The translations under genes and the position numbers were made by a program. Below are positions 8,136 through 17,225 of a stretch of 64,000 nt of DNA, piece by piece. Positions within the stretch are counted from its first letter, which is position 1. Each line of letters begins with the position of its first letter. Under the pieces are notes generated by a model that was not told where the DNA came from, made no database searches, and was given only the letters and a program-made list of their open reading frames with translations. The stretch comes from Gammaproteobacteria bacterium (GTDB lineage Bacteria; Pseudomonadota; Gammaproteobacteria; UBA6429; Thiohalophilaceae): the NCBI GenBank assembly GCA_024275115.1, contig JAJRZT010000098.1, forward strand, positions 62,001 through 126,000, written 5' to 3'.

Positions 8136-9731
8136 TTAATGTTCCTCTAAATAATTAAAAATATCAAGTTTTCTACTATAAATCTCGGTTTTTACCTCAA
8201 ATAATCCAAGTAGCATATGAAAAACATTGTCATGTGATATCGGCTGTTGTGCTTTTTGCTTTAGTTTTTTCAGGTCAATTCCCATATTTTTTCCGGCCCA
8301 TAAAAATGACGCAACATGTGTTTGTGACCTTGGTGAAATAAAATAGGGCATACCATGCAGGTAGATGCCATTTTCTCCTAGAGATTCCCCATGGTCGCTT
8401 ACATAAAATAAAGCTGTTTCATATTTCCCGGCGTTATTTTTAAGTAATTGTATGGTTTTTGATAAAAAATAATCAGTGTATAGAATGGCGTTATCATAAC
8501 TGTTACTAATTTGTTCCCGAGTACAGTTCTCAAGGTTTTTATCTTTACAGGCTGGTGTAAAGTGTTCAAAACTTTTTGGGTAGCGTTTATAATAGGCTGG
8601 CCCATGGTTTCCCATTTGATGAAGTACAATAAGAATATCACCTTGTTGTTGATTAATATAATCCTGCAGGCCAACCAGCATGCCTTCATCACGGCATTCA
8701 ATATCACAAACAGTATTGTGCTCTCTGGTTTTATAATTTTCCTGCCTGACACGTAGAGCAACACCTTTTGAGTCTGAATTATTATCTCGCCATAGAACAT
8801 TAACACCCGCGTGAGAAAGTACATCAAGCGCATTTTCGAAGGTTTGCCCTTTCTCTTCAGTGTATTCTTCGCGGGTGAATTTTGAAAACAGGCAGGGAAC
8901 GGACACAGCTGTTGAGGTGCCGCAGGAAGACATCTTTGTAAAACTGATAACCTCCTCTTTTTCAAGTAAGGGGTTCGTTTTTTTATGGTAACCATTCAGC
9001 GAGAACCGATCTGCTCTTACTGTTTCGCCAACAACAAGAATAATAAGTTCCTTGTCGGTATCATCTATTGGCGTTTTTGCATCTTGACCAATAGAGTTAA
9101 GAGGTAAACTTTTTACTTTGATACTACTGGAGATATATTTGCCTGTTGAATAGATATAAAAAACAGGATTAGTGTATAGACGTAGTATTTTATGCTCGCG
9201 AATAAAAGAAGCATAATATTTGCTAAAGCTGAAAATTATTAAAGTAATTGTGAGTGCCGCTATTAATACAAGTTTAGCCTTGTTTATTAATCCAGACTTA
9301 AAGGAATATTCCCTTACCTTGACCCTGTAAACAAGGTAGGAGGGTAGCACCCCCAGAATAAGAAAATATATAATAAGTTTGATGTTAATTAAGTCGAATG
9401 CCTCAGAGAAATTTGTTTGCAGAGTATTTCGTAGCATATTTTCATCAAGGATGATGTTATAGCTGTTCATAAAATAGCTGGCGACAGCGGAAATAAGTAA
9501 TACGCTAATCAATACCGGCTTAAGCGTATATTTATAGCTCACGATTGCCAGAATAATGATAATAAAGCAGAGCAACAGGACAGCTAGCGAAACAATAAAG
9601 GCCAGGTTCGACAGACTAAGCGGGTATGTTTTTACGACATTAGAAAAAAATCTGACATTATTGAACAGTACCAGAAAAAGTGCAGTTAATATAACAAGGA
9701 AAGACGGGCTGATAGCCGGGAATTTTTTCAC
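8136..9731 (-). CDS. eptA: Lipid A phosphoethanolamine transferase, EptA type
   Basis: A 531-residue inner-membrane enzyme that moves phosphoethanolamine from phosphatidylethanolamine to lipid A. About five N-terminal transmembrane segments (residues 1-190) precede a periplasmic alkaline-phosphatase-like domain starting at IILVVGETVRADRFSLNGY, whose glutamate is a zinc ligand in the family. The nucleophile is the second threonine of SCGTSTAVSVPCLFS near 274. Later metal sites appear as YVSDHGESLGENG and HGMPY. The start codon is GTG. It lies 29 bp downstream of the helical-repeat gene on the same strand and may be cotranscribed with it. No two-component genes are adjacent, so regulation cannot be inferred. 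Confidence 0.93.
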   Translation of the reverse strand: MKKFPAISPSFLVILTALFLVLFNNVRFFSNVVKTYPLSLSNLAFIVSLAVLLLCFIIIILAIVSYKYTLKPVLISVLLISAVASYFMNSYNIILDENMLRNTLQTNFSEAFDLINIKLIIYFLILGVLPSYLVYRVKVREYSFKSGLINKAKLVLIAALTITLIIFSFSKYYASFIREHKILRLYTNPVFYIYSTGKYISSSIKVKSLPLNSIGQDAKTPIDDTDKELIILVVGETVRADRFSLNGYHKKTNPLLEKEEVISFTKMSSCGTSTAVSVPCLFSKFTREEYTEEKGQTFENALDVLSHAGVNVLWRDNNSDSKGVALRVRQENYKTREHNTVCDIECRDEGMLVGLQDYINQQQGDILIVLHQMGNHGPAYYKRYPKSFEHFTPACKDKNLENCTREQISNSYDNAILYTDYFLSKTIQLLKNNAGKYETALFYVSDHGESLGENGIYLHGMPYFISPRSQTHVASFLWAGKNMGIDLKKLKQKAQQPISHDNVFHMLLGLFEVKTEIYSRKLDIFNYLEEH

Positions 9732-9760
9732 AGTGCACTTCTTAAAATGGGCTGGCTTGT

Positions 9761-10450
9761 CTAATCCATTAATTCTCGTAATTTATCACGATCAAACCAC
9801 CAGTTATCTTCAACAATTGCACCAATAACCAGTGACATCCTTGGTAAGAACTTTTCTGGTTCATTAAGTTCCAGCTTAAGCCGCCAGATATCCAGTTCTT
9901 TTTGGGACTTAATACCACTGTGTAATTCGGCAACCTTGACTAAAACATTACGAGTGAGGAACGACAGATTTTCATGTTCTTTATCGGTTGCACGTAAGTC
10001 GACAACATACTGGCCAACAATGGCCGCCACCGCGGCACCGTCTGCACTGGATGGCATTTCATCAATTAAATGTGTCATCACGGCAAAGCTTGTTTCCGGG
10101 CTAATTGGAAAACTAACAGCCAGCCAGGCTGCCTGGCCTAGCGCTACAATGGATGCAGGCTGCTCAGCCTGATATAAAACCACTAATGCTTCAACGGCAT
10201 CTTGCCAGGACTGGTGCTTAAGAAAAACATCAAAAGCAGCGCGAGCAACCTTCCAGCCTTCTTCGCCACGCTTTAAACCGACTAAGGTTTCCGCTAGATT
10301 AAGTTCGAGTAAGGCGCGGTCACGCGGGTGAGTTTGTTCGGGTAACTCATCAATGTGATCCTGATAGTTTGCTAAACGTTGCTGTAGCAATTCAGTGGTA
10401 TTTTCACTGGCGGCTTCAAGGGTTGAACTCGCGTTATCCTGATTACTCAT
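9761..10450 (-). CDS. Uncharacterised helical-repeat (TPR-like) protein
   Basis: A 229-residue soluble protein I do not recognise by name. From about residue 30 it is almost entirely helical, with TPR-like spacing in ALLELNLAETLVGLKRGEEGWKVARAAFDVF and WQDAVEALVVLYQAEQPASIVALGQAAWL. It has no signal peptide, membrane segment or cysteine-rich motif. The aromatic cluster EDNWWFDRDKLRELMD closes the protein. A protein-binding scaffold is the likeliest role. It is the first gene of a probable pair with eptA, but nothing in it points to lipid A. Confidence 0.75.
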   Translation of the reverse strand: MSNQDNASSTLEAASENTTELLQQRLANYQDHIDELPEQTHPRDRALLELNLAETLVGLKRGEEGWKVARAAFDVFLKHQSWQDAVEALVVLYQAEQPASIVALGQAAWLAVSFPISPETSFAVMTHLIDEMPSSADGAAVAAIVGQYVVDLRATDKEHENLSFLTRNVLVKVAELHSGIKSQKELDIWRLKLELNEPEKFLPRMSLVIGAIVEDNWWFDRDKLRELMD

Positions 10451-10589
10451 AGGGTTAAACCTGACATGTTTTAAAAAGAAACGTATTATACGGCTTGTTT
10501 ATTTCTTAGCCAAATAAATGCGAACTTAAAACTGCATAAATGATAAATATAAGCCATAATTTAATGGTAATAGTTAAAAAGGACAGGTA

Positions 10590-11279
10590 ATGATTGATTA
10601 TGAAGCGGTTTTAATTCGTTTGAGCCTGGCTCTGTTAGCCGGTGCGATTATCGGGCTTGAACGTGCTTTTCATGGTCGCCCGGCCGGTTTACGCACCCAT
10701 TCGCTGGTGTGTGTTTCCTCTTCTTTACTGATGTTACTCACCGTATACCAGTGGGATTTGTTAGCCGGTGTGCCGGTGGACACGATACGCGTTGATCCCA
10801 CTCGAATGGCGCAGGGTATTATGACGGGTATTGGTTTTCTTGGTGCTGGTGTTATTATGCGTGAGAAATTAACTATCCGCGGGTTAACAACGGCCGCGTC
10901 TATATGGATGACAGCGGCGATTGGCATTTTGGTTGGAATGGGTTTTTTTAGTGCCGCTTTCTTTGCAACGTTTATGACTCTGGTTGTTTTAGGCGGTTTT
11001 GGCTGGATTGAACGAAAAATGCCAACCCGGCGTTTTGGTCATTTTAAAGTGAGTTTTAAACGCCAGGACATTATGGAGCGGGATGCATTGCTGCAATTTA
11101 TTCATCTTTATAATGTGAAAGAGTCACATTTAAGTTTTGAGTTGAATAATGAAAGTAATTTGTTTGAATATCAAATGACAATTTATGCATACAATGAAAA
11201 TGCATTTTATAATTTGTCAAATGCTTTAATGGAGAATGAGAAAATTAAAGAGTTTAGTATTGTGCCTACGGGTGACTAA
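10590..11279 (+). CDS. MgtC/SapB family membrane protein
   Basis: A 229-residue MgtC/SapB family protein. Four or so transmembrane segments occupy residues 1-145, beginning with LSLALLAGAIIGLERAFHGRPAGLRTHSLVCVSSSLLML, the family hallmark. GIGFLGAGVIMREKLTIRGLTTAASIWMTAAIGILVGMG follows. The C-terminal 80 residues form a soluble ACT-like domain. Family members affect Mg2+ homeostasis and acid or intracellular survival, often through the F-type ATPase; the role here is unspecified. An AGGA site precedes the ATG. It converges on the methyltransferase gene with 5 bp between stops. Confidence 0.92.
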   Translation: MIDYEAVLIRLSLALLAGAIIGLERAFHGRPAGLRTHSLVCVSSSLLMLLTVYQWDLLAGVPVDTIRVDPTRMAQGIMTGIGFLGAGVIMREKLTIRGLTTAASIWMTAAIGILVGMGFFSAAFFATFMTLVVLGGFGWIERKMPTRRFGHFKVSFKRQDIMERDALLQFIHLYNVKESHLSFELNNESNLFEYQMTIYAYNENAFYNLSNALMENEKIKEFSIVPTGD

Positions 11280-11284
11280 TTCAG

Positions 11285-12130
11285 TTATTCCGTTGGTTTT
11301 TTCCCGGTAGAAAAAATAACATTTACATCAAGCCAGATACCTTGATCGGTCATTAACTTTCTTATTTCATCAAGATGCCGGGAGCGAAATTGTGCAAACT
11401 GCATCACGTCAAGTTGAGTAACGAAGCCCCGTAATGCACTGTTCATAATAATTTCCCACCATTCATCTTCTTTTTTCAGATGGTAACCTAGTTGCTCACT
11501 ATGAATTTGAATATCGGTATAACCGGCTTGTTCAAGATAAGATTCACAGGCCTGCATGTTGCTGAGCCGTTCTTTGCTGGTATCAATAACTACATCAAAT
11601 TCAGCGAGTTGCTCGATAAATATTGTTATCAATTTACCAAATGCGCTGGCTTCAAAGGTGGTAAACATAAGCCGTCCATTGGGTTTTAGAACACGTAGCC
11701 ATTCCTTTAAGCTGGCATGCATATCGGATAAGAAAAATATGCCAAAGCCACAACTGGCATAATCAAAATAATTACTTTTAAAGTCGAGTTTTTCTGCATC
11801 CATTTCATGCAGGTCAATATTGTTTAGACCGAGTTTTGTCAGGTTTTCAAATGCTTTATCCAGCATGCCGCTGGATAGATCGATGCCCTGTACCCGGCCC
11901 CCCGGCAGAACGGCTTGTGCCATTGCTGTAGCAACCATGCCGGTGCCGGTTGCAATGTCGAGTACGCGGTTGCCCGGTTTTGGTTTTAGATATTCGGCCA
12001 TTCGGTCGGCGCACATTGGAAAGTAACGCTGTGCCGGGTTGTCGTAACCTGAAGCGACAAGATTAAAGTTACGGGTAATCGCCTGTTTTTGTTTCTCGAT
12101 AAGCGGGGTTGAACGGGTTTGGCTGGCCAT
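11285..12130 (-). CDS. Class I SAM-dependent methyltransferase
   Basis: A 281-residue Rossmann-fold methyltransferase in the UbiE-like group. Motif I is VLDIATGTGMVATAMAQ near residue 58, followed by GIDLSSGMLDKA, the acidic motif DLHEMDAEKLDF, and LKEWLRVLKPNGRLMFTTF. The C-terminal part carries no recognised extra domain. The substrate is unknown; it is too divergent from UbiE to be called the ubiquinone enzyme. It stands alone, flanked by a convergent mgtC-like gene and a 117-bp gap before the HDOD gene. Confidence 0.85.
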   Translation of the reverse strand: MASQTRSTPLIEKQKQAITRNFNLVASGYDNPAQRYFPMCADRMAEYLKPKPGNRVLDIATGTGMVATAMAQAVLPGGRVQGIDLSSGMLDKAFENLTKLGLNNIDLHEMDAEKLDFKSNYFDYASCGFGIFFLSDMHASLKEWLRVLKPNGRLMFTTFEASAFGKLITIFIEQLAEFDVVIDTSKERLSNMQACESYLEQAGYTDIQIHSEQLGYHLKKEDEWWEIIMNSALRGFVTQLDVMQFAQFRSRHLDEIRKLMTDQGIWLDVNVIFSTGKKPTE

Positions 12131-12247
12131 TGGGGACTCGGTTAAATTGATGGGAACTATGAGTATATGGGTCTATGTGGCGAGTATACCTAAAATTAAT
12201 TTCTGAGTGAATGCTTATCGAGTTTTGTTCTGTGCATTCGACATGCT

Positions 12248-13687
12248 TTATTTTTGTTTAATAAATTTTAAAGCAATACAGGCTTCCTGAGTAAAATGTT
12301 TAAAGCTCTCAAAACTTTCATCATCAAGCGGTCGGTTGCTGGGTTGTCGGTCAGCATAAAACAGGCCGACTGTCTGGTTTTCGACCGAAATGGGTGCGAT
12401 AAAAAATGTTTCGGTGTCAAGTGTTTTTCTCATCTTCTTGTCAGCGAGTTGCAGGCCTTCCGCATCATCTTTAATCCAGTAACTTCGGTTGTAAATTAAT
12501 ATTTGCTGCAGCAGGTTAGGTTTGTCCATTTGAATATTAAATACAAAGTCGTTTTGAATTTTATGGCTTTCGATACCAACTGCAATTTTTGCACGTGCTT
12601 CTGTTTTTGACGGGTTTATAAATACAAGTACGGCACGATCCATACCTATACCGCGATAAATACCTTCAAGCACCATGGTTAAAACGGTATTTAAAGCAGG
12701 CTTTTTACTAAGTATGCCTGAAAGCTCCCGCAGGATAGAAAGTTGCAGCATGTGGTCCGGTACTAAATACCGGTTTTGTTCTTCCAGTTCGGGGGGAACG
12801 CTGTTATCGGGGCGTGATGTGTCCATGCTGGGAATAAATTCTGCTGCGGCACGGGCACCAAATTCTCGCGCAACGTCTACCGCAGTCTCCACATTGTCAT
12901 GAACAAATCGTGTTGTTTGTTCTAAATCTTTCTTTAAATGTTTTGCCAGCGCCGCGAGCGCCTTGTCTGTTTCTGGTGATTGCCAGCCATGCTCAGCGGC
13001 TGCGGCTATCGCATTACCATGCAGTATGTGTTGACAGCGATTATCCGGCTTTTTACAGTTATGCAATGTGTCGCGCAATAAGTCACTTAACTGCCAGTCC
13101 TCGGTTAATTTTTCAGTGAGTTTTTTAAAAGTAAAGCCCAGTATTTCATGTTGCATTTGCTCATAGCGTTCATCGGTTGTGATAAGCCGACTGTTAATGA
13201 GTTTTTCACTTGACTGGCTGTCGACACAGCAAAAAGTGAGTTCACCAATATTATAAAGAAGCGCGGCAATAAAAATTTCTTCGGCTGACTCATCGTTTAA
13301 TGCCTCGGCTATCGCCCGTGCCTGTACGGCGGCATGAAAGGTGCGTGCCATTAACTTCATGATATGGGTTTCTTTGTTACCTTTTAATAAGGTATCAATA
13401 ATGGCCAGAGAAATACTGATATCCCGAACTAAGTTAAAGCCCAATAACATGACTGCATGGGTAACGGTGTTGACTCGTGTATGTGACGGATTATAAATAT
13501 AACTATTAGACAGCCGCAAAATACGGGCGGTGAGGTTAACATCTTTTAAAATGGCACTGGAAAGCTCCTGGTTGGAACTGTCTTCACGCGCAGTAATTTC
13601 GGTAATGGCAATCAGTGAATATTTAAAGATGGGGAGTTCACGCTGGCTGAGGTGATTAACCCATTGTTGTAGTTTTGTTTCGCTCAT
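12248..13687 (-). CDS. HDOD-GAF signalling protein
   Basis: A 479-residue protein with an N-terminal HDOD domain (about 10-215), seen in LPIFKYSLIAITEI, LSSAILKDVNLTARILRLSNSYIYNP and AVMLLGFNLVRDISISLAIID. The HD site is degenerate: ALLYNIGEL stands where active enzymes have LHDIG. A GAF domain follows at about 325-475 (LSILRELSGILSKKPALNTVLTMVLEGIYRGIGMDRAVLVFIN ... VGLFYADR). HDOD proteins act as signalling scaffolds, often in chemotaxis, motility or c-di-GMP circuits. No such partner is adjacent; mutH lies upstream after 125 bp. Domain calls are strong, function is not. Confidence 0.87.
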   Translation of the reverse strand: MSETKLQQWVNHLSQRELPIFKYSLIAITEITAREDSSNQELSSAILKDVNLTARILRLSNSYIYNPSHTRVNTVTHAVMLLGFNLVRDISISLAIIDTLLKGNKETHIMKLMARTFHAAVQARAIAEALNDESAEEIFIAALLYNIGELTFCCVDSQSSEKLINSRLITTDERYEQMQHEILGFTFKKLTEKLTEDWQLSDLLRDTLHNCKKPDNRCQHILHGNAIAAAAEHGWQSPETDKALAALAKHLKKDLEQTTRFVHDNVETAVDVAREFGARAAAEFIPSMDTSRPDNSVPPELEEQNRYLVPDHMLQLSILRELSGILSKKPALNTVLTMVLEGIYRGIGMDRAVLVFINPSKTEARAKIAVGIESHKIQNDFVFNIQMDKPNLLQQILIYNRSYWIKDDAEGLQLADKKMRKTLDTETFFIAPISVENQTVGLFYADRQPSNRPLDDESFESFKHFTQEACIALKFIKQK

Positions 13688-13812
13688 TGTTTTAACTTGC
13701 CCCTAACGTATTGATGTCTGGCTTGCTTTATTTTGTCGCGTGCTCGCCTTATGGTTTGTATATCGGCAAAAAGGGAGAAGTGTTGAGTTTTTAATCGTTT
13801 GCCATGTGTTTA

Positions 13813-14493
13813 TCAACCTAAATAGCTGTTTTCAAGTATTTCACGGGTAAACCCCGGCCTTAAATAGAAGCCCAGTGGCAGTGTTTGGCAGCGTTCACCT
13901 TGCTCATCGTAGGCGTTGGTGAGGGCTTTTGCGTTGGCGGCTTTAGGCCGTACCTGTAAAAACTGGCCATGATGGGCGCTCAGTTGCTGCTGTTCACCCA
14001 TGCAAAGTTTTTCCATTATTTCTTCCCAGTCCTGTTGTAATTGTTGAGCCTGGCTGAGGGAGGGTTGCCACAAAACCGCATGCCCCAGTTTACGTTTAGC
14101 GTATTCAATGGTTTTGCTGGCTTCATACGGCAGCCATAAAACCTGTTGCAGCTTCTTGTTTACCCAGGCTTGTTGCCAGGTTTGCTGGTTTAAAGCCATT
14201 AACTGAATATGGCAAACGTAGGTTGATTCCTGTGGTTGGCCGTTGGCATTCAATGGCAGTGTTTTCAGTTCAATTCCCAGCTCAGGAAAATCCGGCTCAG
14301 CTTTGGAGCCGGCGCTTGCGCCTAAAAATTTCTCGGCCTGTTGTCCTACCCAGCCTTTGGCATGAGTGGGGGAAACGGGTAACGGTGAGCAGGTTTTCCT
14401 TGCTAAATCAGCAAGACTTAATCCGGCAAGCTGACGGCAGTTATCAAGTAATTCCTCTACCGAAGAAGGTGCTTTTGCTTGTCTGCTTGCCAT
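13813..14493 (-). CDS. mutH: DNA mismatch repair endonuclease MutH
   Basis: A 226-residue endonuclease that nicks the unmethylated strand at hemimethylated GATC sites when activated by MutL. The length and the N-terminal ARKTCSPLPVSPTHAKGWVGQQAEKFLGA match the family. The catalytic D-ExK set reads DFPELGIELKTLPL near 68-81. The C-terminal RPKAANAKALTNAYDEQGE and LPLGFYLRPGFT are typical. Its presence implies Dam methylation in this organism, which is a lineage marker within Gammaproteobacteria. No other mut gene is nearby. Confidence 0.95.
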   Translation of the reverse strand: MASRQAKAPSSVEELLDNCRQLAGLSLADLARKTCSPLPVSPTHAKGWVGQQAEKFLGASAGSKAEPDFPELGIELKTLPLNANGQPQESTYVCHIQLMALNQQTWQQAWVNKKLQQVLWLPYEASKTIEYAKRKLGHAVLWQPSLSQAQQLQQDWEEIMEKLCMGEQQQLSAHHGQFLQVRPKAANAKALTNAYDEQGERCQTLPLGFYLRPGFTREILENSYLG

Positions 14494-14645
14494 AGTGTGA
14501 GATATATCTCGGTTTATTGTGTTTTAGTTCGGCTATTATGCGTTATCGTTGAGTATATGAGTAGTGTCTGGGGGTTGTTTCAACCATTGTCTTCAGAATG
14601 CTGCCTCAGGGATACAGACAGTCTCAATTATTTATGGACAAATAA

Positions 14646-14909
14646 ATGGAAACATTTCTTAAATTTTTTGATGGAACGCTCATTATTCTGGCGATTGTTT
14701 TATTTCTTGCCACGCTTGCTGTTATCTTTTTTCTGCTTAGCCGCGATAGCAACCAGCGGCGGATTGCATTTATAGATCGCCGGCGGGACAAAGCGCAGCT
14801 TATTTTCCCTTTTTATGACTGCAATAAAGAACTGGTCACTGAGGAGCGACGCCAGCCTGTCGACAGGCGTAAAGCACGTTCAATTCATCTGGGTAATGCA
14901 GCAGTTTAA
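14646..14909 (+). CDS. Small single-pass membrane protein, unknown
   Basis: An 87-residue protein with one N-terminal hydrophobic segment (IILAIVLFLATLAVIFFLL, about residues 12-31) and a basic cytoplasmic tail rich in arginine: RRIAFIDRRRDK and TEERRQPVDRRKARS. The RRQPVDRRKA stretch resembles the charged DRR motifs of other small gammaproteobacterial membrane proteins, but I cannot name a family. It stands between divergent mutH and convergent moaC. It has no good Shine-Dalgarno site, and an overlapping 98-residue ORF in another frame looks like a shadow. Confidence 0.55.
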   Translation: METFLKFFDGTLIILAIVLFLATLAVIFFLLSRDSNQRRIAFIDRRRDKAQLIFPFYDCNKELVTEERRQPVDRRKARSIHLGNAAV

Positions 14910-14946
14910 ACAGCGTTGGTGTTTTTTCGTTTTATGGCTTTGATTT

Positions 14947-15429
14947 TTATTTGTTGACTCTTTTCCAGTGGCCAGACTTACCCCCCTGTTTTTTGACTAA
15001 ACGAACCGACTCGATGCTCATGGCTCGATCAACCGCTTTGCACATATCATAAATGGTGAGCAGGGCAATCTGGGTTGCGTGCAGGGCTTCCATTTCAACG
15101 CCGGTCTGGCCACTACAGGCAACGGTTGCCCGGCAATAAACTCGTTGCGTTTTACTCTCCGGTTCAAGCTCAATATTGACCTTACTCAGCATTAATGGGT
15201 GACATAGCGGGATTAGATCGGCAGTTTTTTTTGCCGCCATAATACCAGCAACGCGTGCAATGCCGAGTACATCCCCTTTTTTGTGGCCACCGTCAATAAT
15301 CAGTGCCAGTGTTTCTTTTTGCATGCTAATCCAGCCTTCAGCGATGGCTTCTCGCGAGGTCACGGTCTTATCCCCTACGTTAACCATATGAGCATCGCCT
15401 GTGGCGGTGAAATGTGTCAGTTTAGTCAT
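14947..15429 (-). CDS. moaC: Cyclic pyranopterin monophosphate synthase MoaC
   Basis: A 160-residue enzyme of molybdenum cofactor synthesis that makes cyclic pyranopterin monophosphate from the MoaA product. Recognised by [48 protein letters not shown] and the catalytic KAVDRAM region. The length is typical. It is divergent from moaD-moaE, with 114 bp between, so a shared control region is likely. No moaA, moeA or moeB is in the window. Confidence 0.97.
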   Translation of the reverse strand: MTKLTHFTATGDAHMVNVGDKTVTSREAIAEGWISMQKETLALIIDGGHKKGDVLGIARVAGIMAAKKTADLIPLCHPLMLSKVNIELEPESKTQRVYCRATVACSGQTGVEMEALHATQIALLTIYDMCKAVDRAMSIESVRLVKKQGGKSGHWKRVNK

Positions 15430-15543
15430 TATTTTTCAATACCTTATGGATTATTTGCCCGAAAACCCGGCATGCATGCTAGGATCCTGTACTATTATAT
15501 CGTTTTTTTGAAACATTACTCTAGAGGGGAGAGAAAATAGCTT

Positions 15544-15777
15544 ATGTCGATTAGCGTTAAATTTTTTGCCCGTTTACGCGAAGAACTCAATATGGACGAA
15601 GCACAGCTTGAGCATGTAACCGGTTTAACCGCTTTGCAGGTCTGGCAAAAGATAACCGGTCAACCGGCTTTACCACCTAAAACACTCATTGCTGTTAATC
15701 AGGAATATGCCAGCGAAGACATTGTCATTAATGACAATGACGAGGTTGCCTTTTTCCCGCCCGTAACCGGAGGTTAA
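15544..15777 (+). CDS. moaD: Molybdopterin synthase small subunit MoaD
   Basis: A 77-residue ubiquitin-like sulfur carrier of molybdopterin synthase. It starts with SVKFFARLREELNMDEAQ and ends in PPVTGG, the C-terminal Gly-Gly that is adenylated and thiocarboxylated. A strong purine-rich stretch (gaggggagag) precedes the start. It is followed after 2 bp by moaE, whose ribosome site (ggaggt) lies within the last moaD codons, so translation is probably coupled. Confidence 0.96.
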   Translation: MSISVKFFARLREELNMDEAQLEHVTGLTALQVWQKITGQPALPPKTLIAVNQEYASEDIVINDNDEVAFFPPVTGG

Positions 15778-15779
15778 GT

Positions 15780-16223
15780 ATGCCCGTTTATATTAAAGAG
15801 GGTGTGTTTGAGCCATTCAAGGAAGTGCAGCAATACCAACAACAGCTTGAGGCCGATATTGGCAAAGGCCGGTACGGTGCAAGCACGGTTTTTGTTGGCA
15901 GTATGCGTGACTTTAACGAGGAACATGATGTGTCTGCGATGACGCTGGAGTATTATCCGGGAATGACCGAATCGGCACTTGAAGCTATATCTAACGAAGC
16001 GAAGCAGAAATGGCCGGTTTTAGATACACTGATTGTGCACCGGGTGGGGGATATTTTACCGAATGACTCTATCGTACTCGTTGCGGTCTGGTCTGCACAC
16101 CGCGCCGCCGCTTATGATGCCAATCGCTATATTATGGAGGCACTCAAGTCACGTGCACCTTTCTGGAAAAAAGAAACCACGGTAAAGGGCGGTAAGTGGG
16201 TTGAAAAAAATACCCTGGCTTAA
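15780..16223 (+). CDS. moaE: Molybdopterin synthase catalytic subunit MoaE
   Basis: A 147-residue large subunit of molybdopterin synthase, which transfers two sulfurs from MoaD to the pyranopterin. Family motifs are GASTVFVGSMRDFNE, LEYYPGMTESALEAI, IVHRVGDILPNDSIVLVAVWSAHR and the active-site region RAPFWKKE. It is cotranscribed with moaD and lies opposite moaC. Length and motifs are normal. Confidence 0.96.
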   Translation: MPVYIKEGVFEPFKEVQQYQQQLEADIGKGRYGASTVFVGSMRDFNEEHDVSAMTLEYYPGMTESALEAISNEAKQKWPVLDTLIVHRVGDILPNDSIVLVAVWSAHRAAAYDANRYIMEALKSRAPFWKKETTVKGGKWVEKNTLA

Positions 16224-16245
16224 CAGCAGTCTCGCTTGCCAATAA

Positions 16246-16272
16246 AAATGCCGGCATTTATACACCGGCAAA
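16246..16272 (-). terminator. Hairpin and T-run after the cytochrome b561 gene
   Basis: Read on the minus strand, TGCCGG and CCGGCA form a 6-bp stem with a 10-nt loop, followed by TTTTTA. It lies 26 bp past the stop codon of the cytochrome b561 gene and faces the end of moaE, so it may serve both. Confidence 0.55.
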
Positions 16273-16297
16273 GGAGGGAACAATAGCCATAATTGGG

Positions 16298-16954
16298 TCA
16301 GGAATCTTTAAAGCCTGTTAACATCGATTTAGCCAGGTTCTGTTTTTGCTTTTTACTGGATAAAAGCACGCCACCAATATGAAGCGCAATCAGTAGTACG
16401 GTAAAATTAGCCAGAAATTCATGAATTTCTTCCCAAAACTCCTCGTTTGCCTTATTTGTATTACTGCCTTTCACTCTGTCATCGTCTTCTTCATGTTCAG
16501 ATTCAGACACTTTTACAAAGCGCCCCTGTTGTTGGCTAACAATGCTTGTTGTCGTACTCGCAAGTGGTCCATAACCTTCATACCCATATACTTTTAAACC
16601 GCTATAGCTTGTTGCCAACAGGCTAATCAACAAGGTGATAACCATCCAGCCACCCGCCGGGTTATGGCCAATAAACTTTTTATCTGAATTTTCGCTATGC
16701 TTTGCTGAAAATAACCCTTTCATATAATCCATCACAGCAGCAGGGGGATAAATAAACTGATTAAAGCGCGCATAGTGTGTACCAACAAACCCCCAAGCAA
16801 TGCGTATCGCGAGCAACCCAAGAATATAATACCCGGAGTAGGCATGCAGCAGGCTTTCTTCTTCTCCGGTCAGGTAGGCGATAGTAAACGCTAATACCAG
16901 CGTCCAGTGAAAAAAGCGTACCAGAGGATCCCATACATAGACTTTATTGCTCAT
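16298..16954 (-). CDS. Cytochrome b561-type membrane protein
   Basis: A 218-residue di-heme b-type cytochrome of the bacterial b561 family. The track start at 17032 is rejected in favour of ATG 16954, where caaggagaaaaac gives a strong ribosome site and the protein starts MSNKVYVWDPLVRFFHWTLV, the family N terminus. Four membrane segments hold likely heme histidines in FFHW, LLHAYSGYYILG, and HEFLANFTVLLIALHIGG. The loop before the last helix is unusually acidic (ESEHEEDDDRVKG). Such proteins shuttle electrons from quinol to periplasmic partners; no partner is adjacent. Confidence 0.9.
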   Translation of the reverse strand: MSNKVYVWDPLVRFFHWTLVLAFTIAYLTGEEESLLHAYSGYYILGLLAIRIAWGFVGTHYARFNQFIYPPAAVMDYMKGLFSAKHSENSDKKFIGHNPAGGWMVITLLISLLATSYSGLKVYGYEGYGPLASTTTSIVSQQQGRFVKVSESEHEEDDDRVKGSNTNKANEEFWEEIHEFLANFTVLLIALHIGGVLLSSKKQKQNLAKSMLTGFKDS

Positions 16955-17077
16955 TGTTTTTCTCCTTGTTCGTGTTTGTATATTGTTATGATGGCAGTGT
17001 TTGCACATAAATACATCGGACATATGGCGCATGATTGTTTTTTATAGACAGATGTCCCATGATATAACCACCTGAAC

Positions 17078-17205
17078 CAATTATATATCGTCAACAGGGT
17101 ATGCACCCCCGCTGACGACCAACGTGGGCGAGCTCCGCTTCTCCCCTTTGGAAACCCCAACGGTTTTGTGCCCGCCGCAAGCGGACGGGGAATTTAGATT
17201 TAATT
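17078..17205 (+). repeat. 127-bp dispersed repeat, copy A
   Basis: From caattatatatcg to aatttagatttaat this stretch matches, in reverse complement, 52966-53091 with only scattered differences. The core ccctttggaaaccccaacg is identical in both. It fills most of the gap between the cytochrome b561 gene and the LuxR-type regulator. It contains GC-rich self-complementary segments, including a GGGGT/ACCCC-type hairpin in the better preserved copy. No protein is encoded. It could be a non-autonomous mobile element or a structured intergenic RNA. Confidence 0.85.
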
Positions 17206-17225
17206 AATAGACAAAGACAACTAAA

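Noticed and set aside
14479-14775. 98-residue ORF overlapping the small membrane protein
   Set aside because: It begins inside the mutH upstream region and overlaps, in another frame, a shorter ORF with a clearer membrane segment and basic tail.
15430-15543. Moco riboswitch between moaC and moaD
   Set aside because: The 114-bp gap is short and shows no matching stems or conserved core.
16951-17160. 69-residue minus-strand ORF over repeat copy A
   Set aside because: It reads through the dispersed repeat and the leader of the b561 gene, and has no family resemblance.
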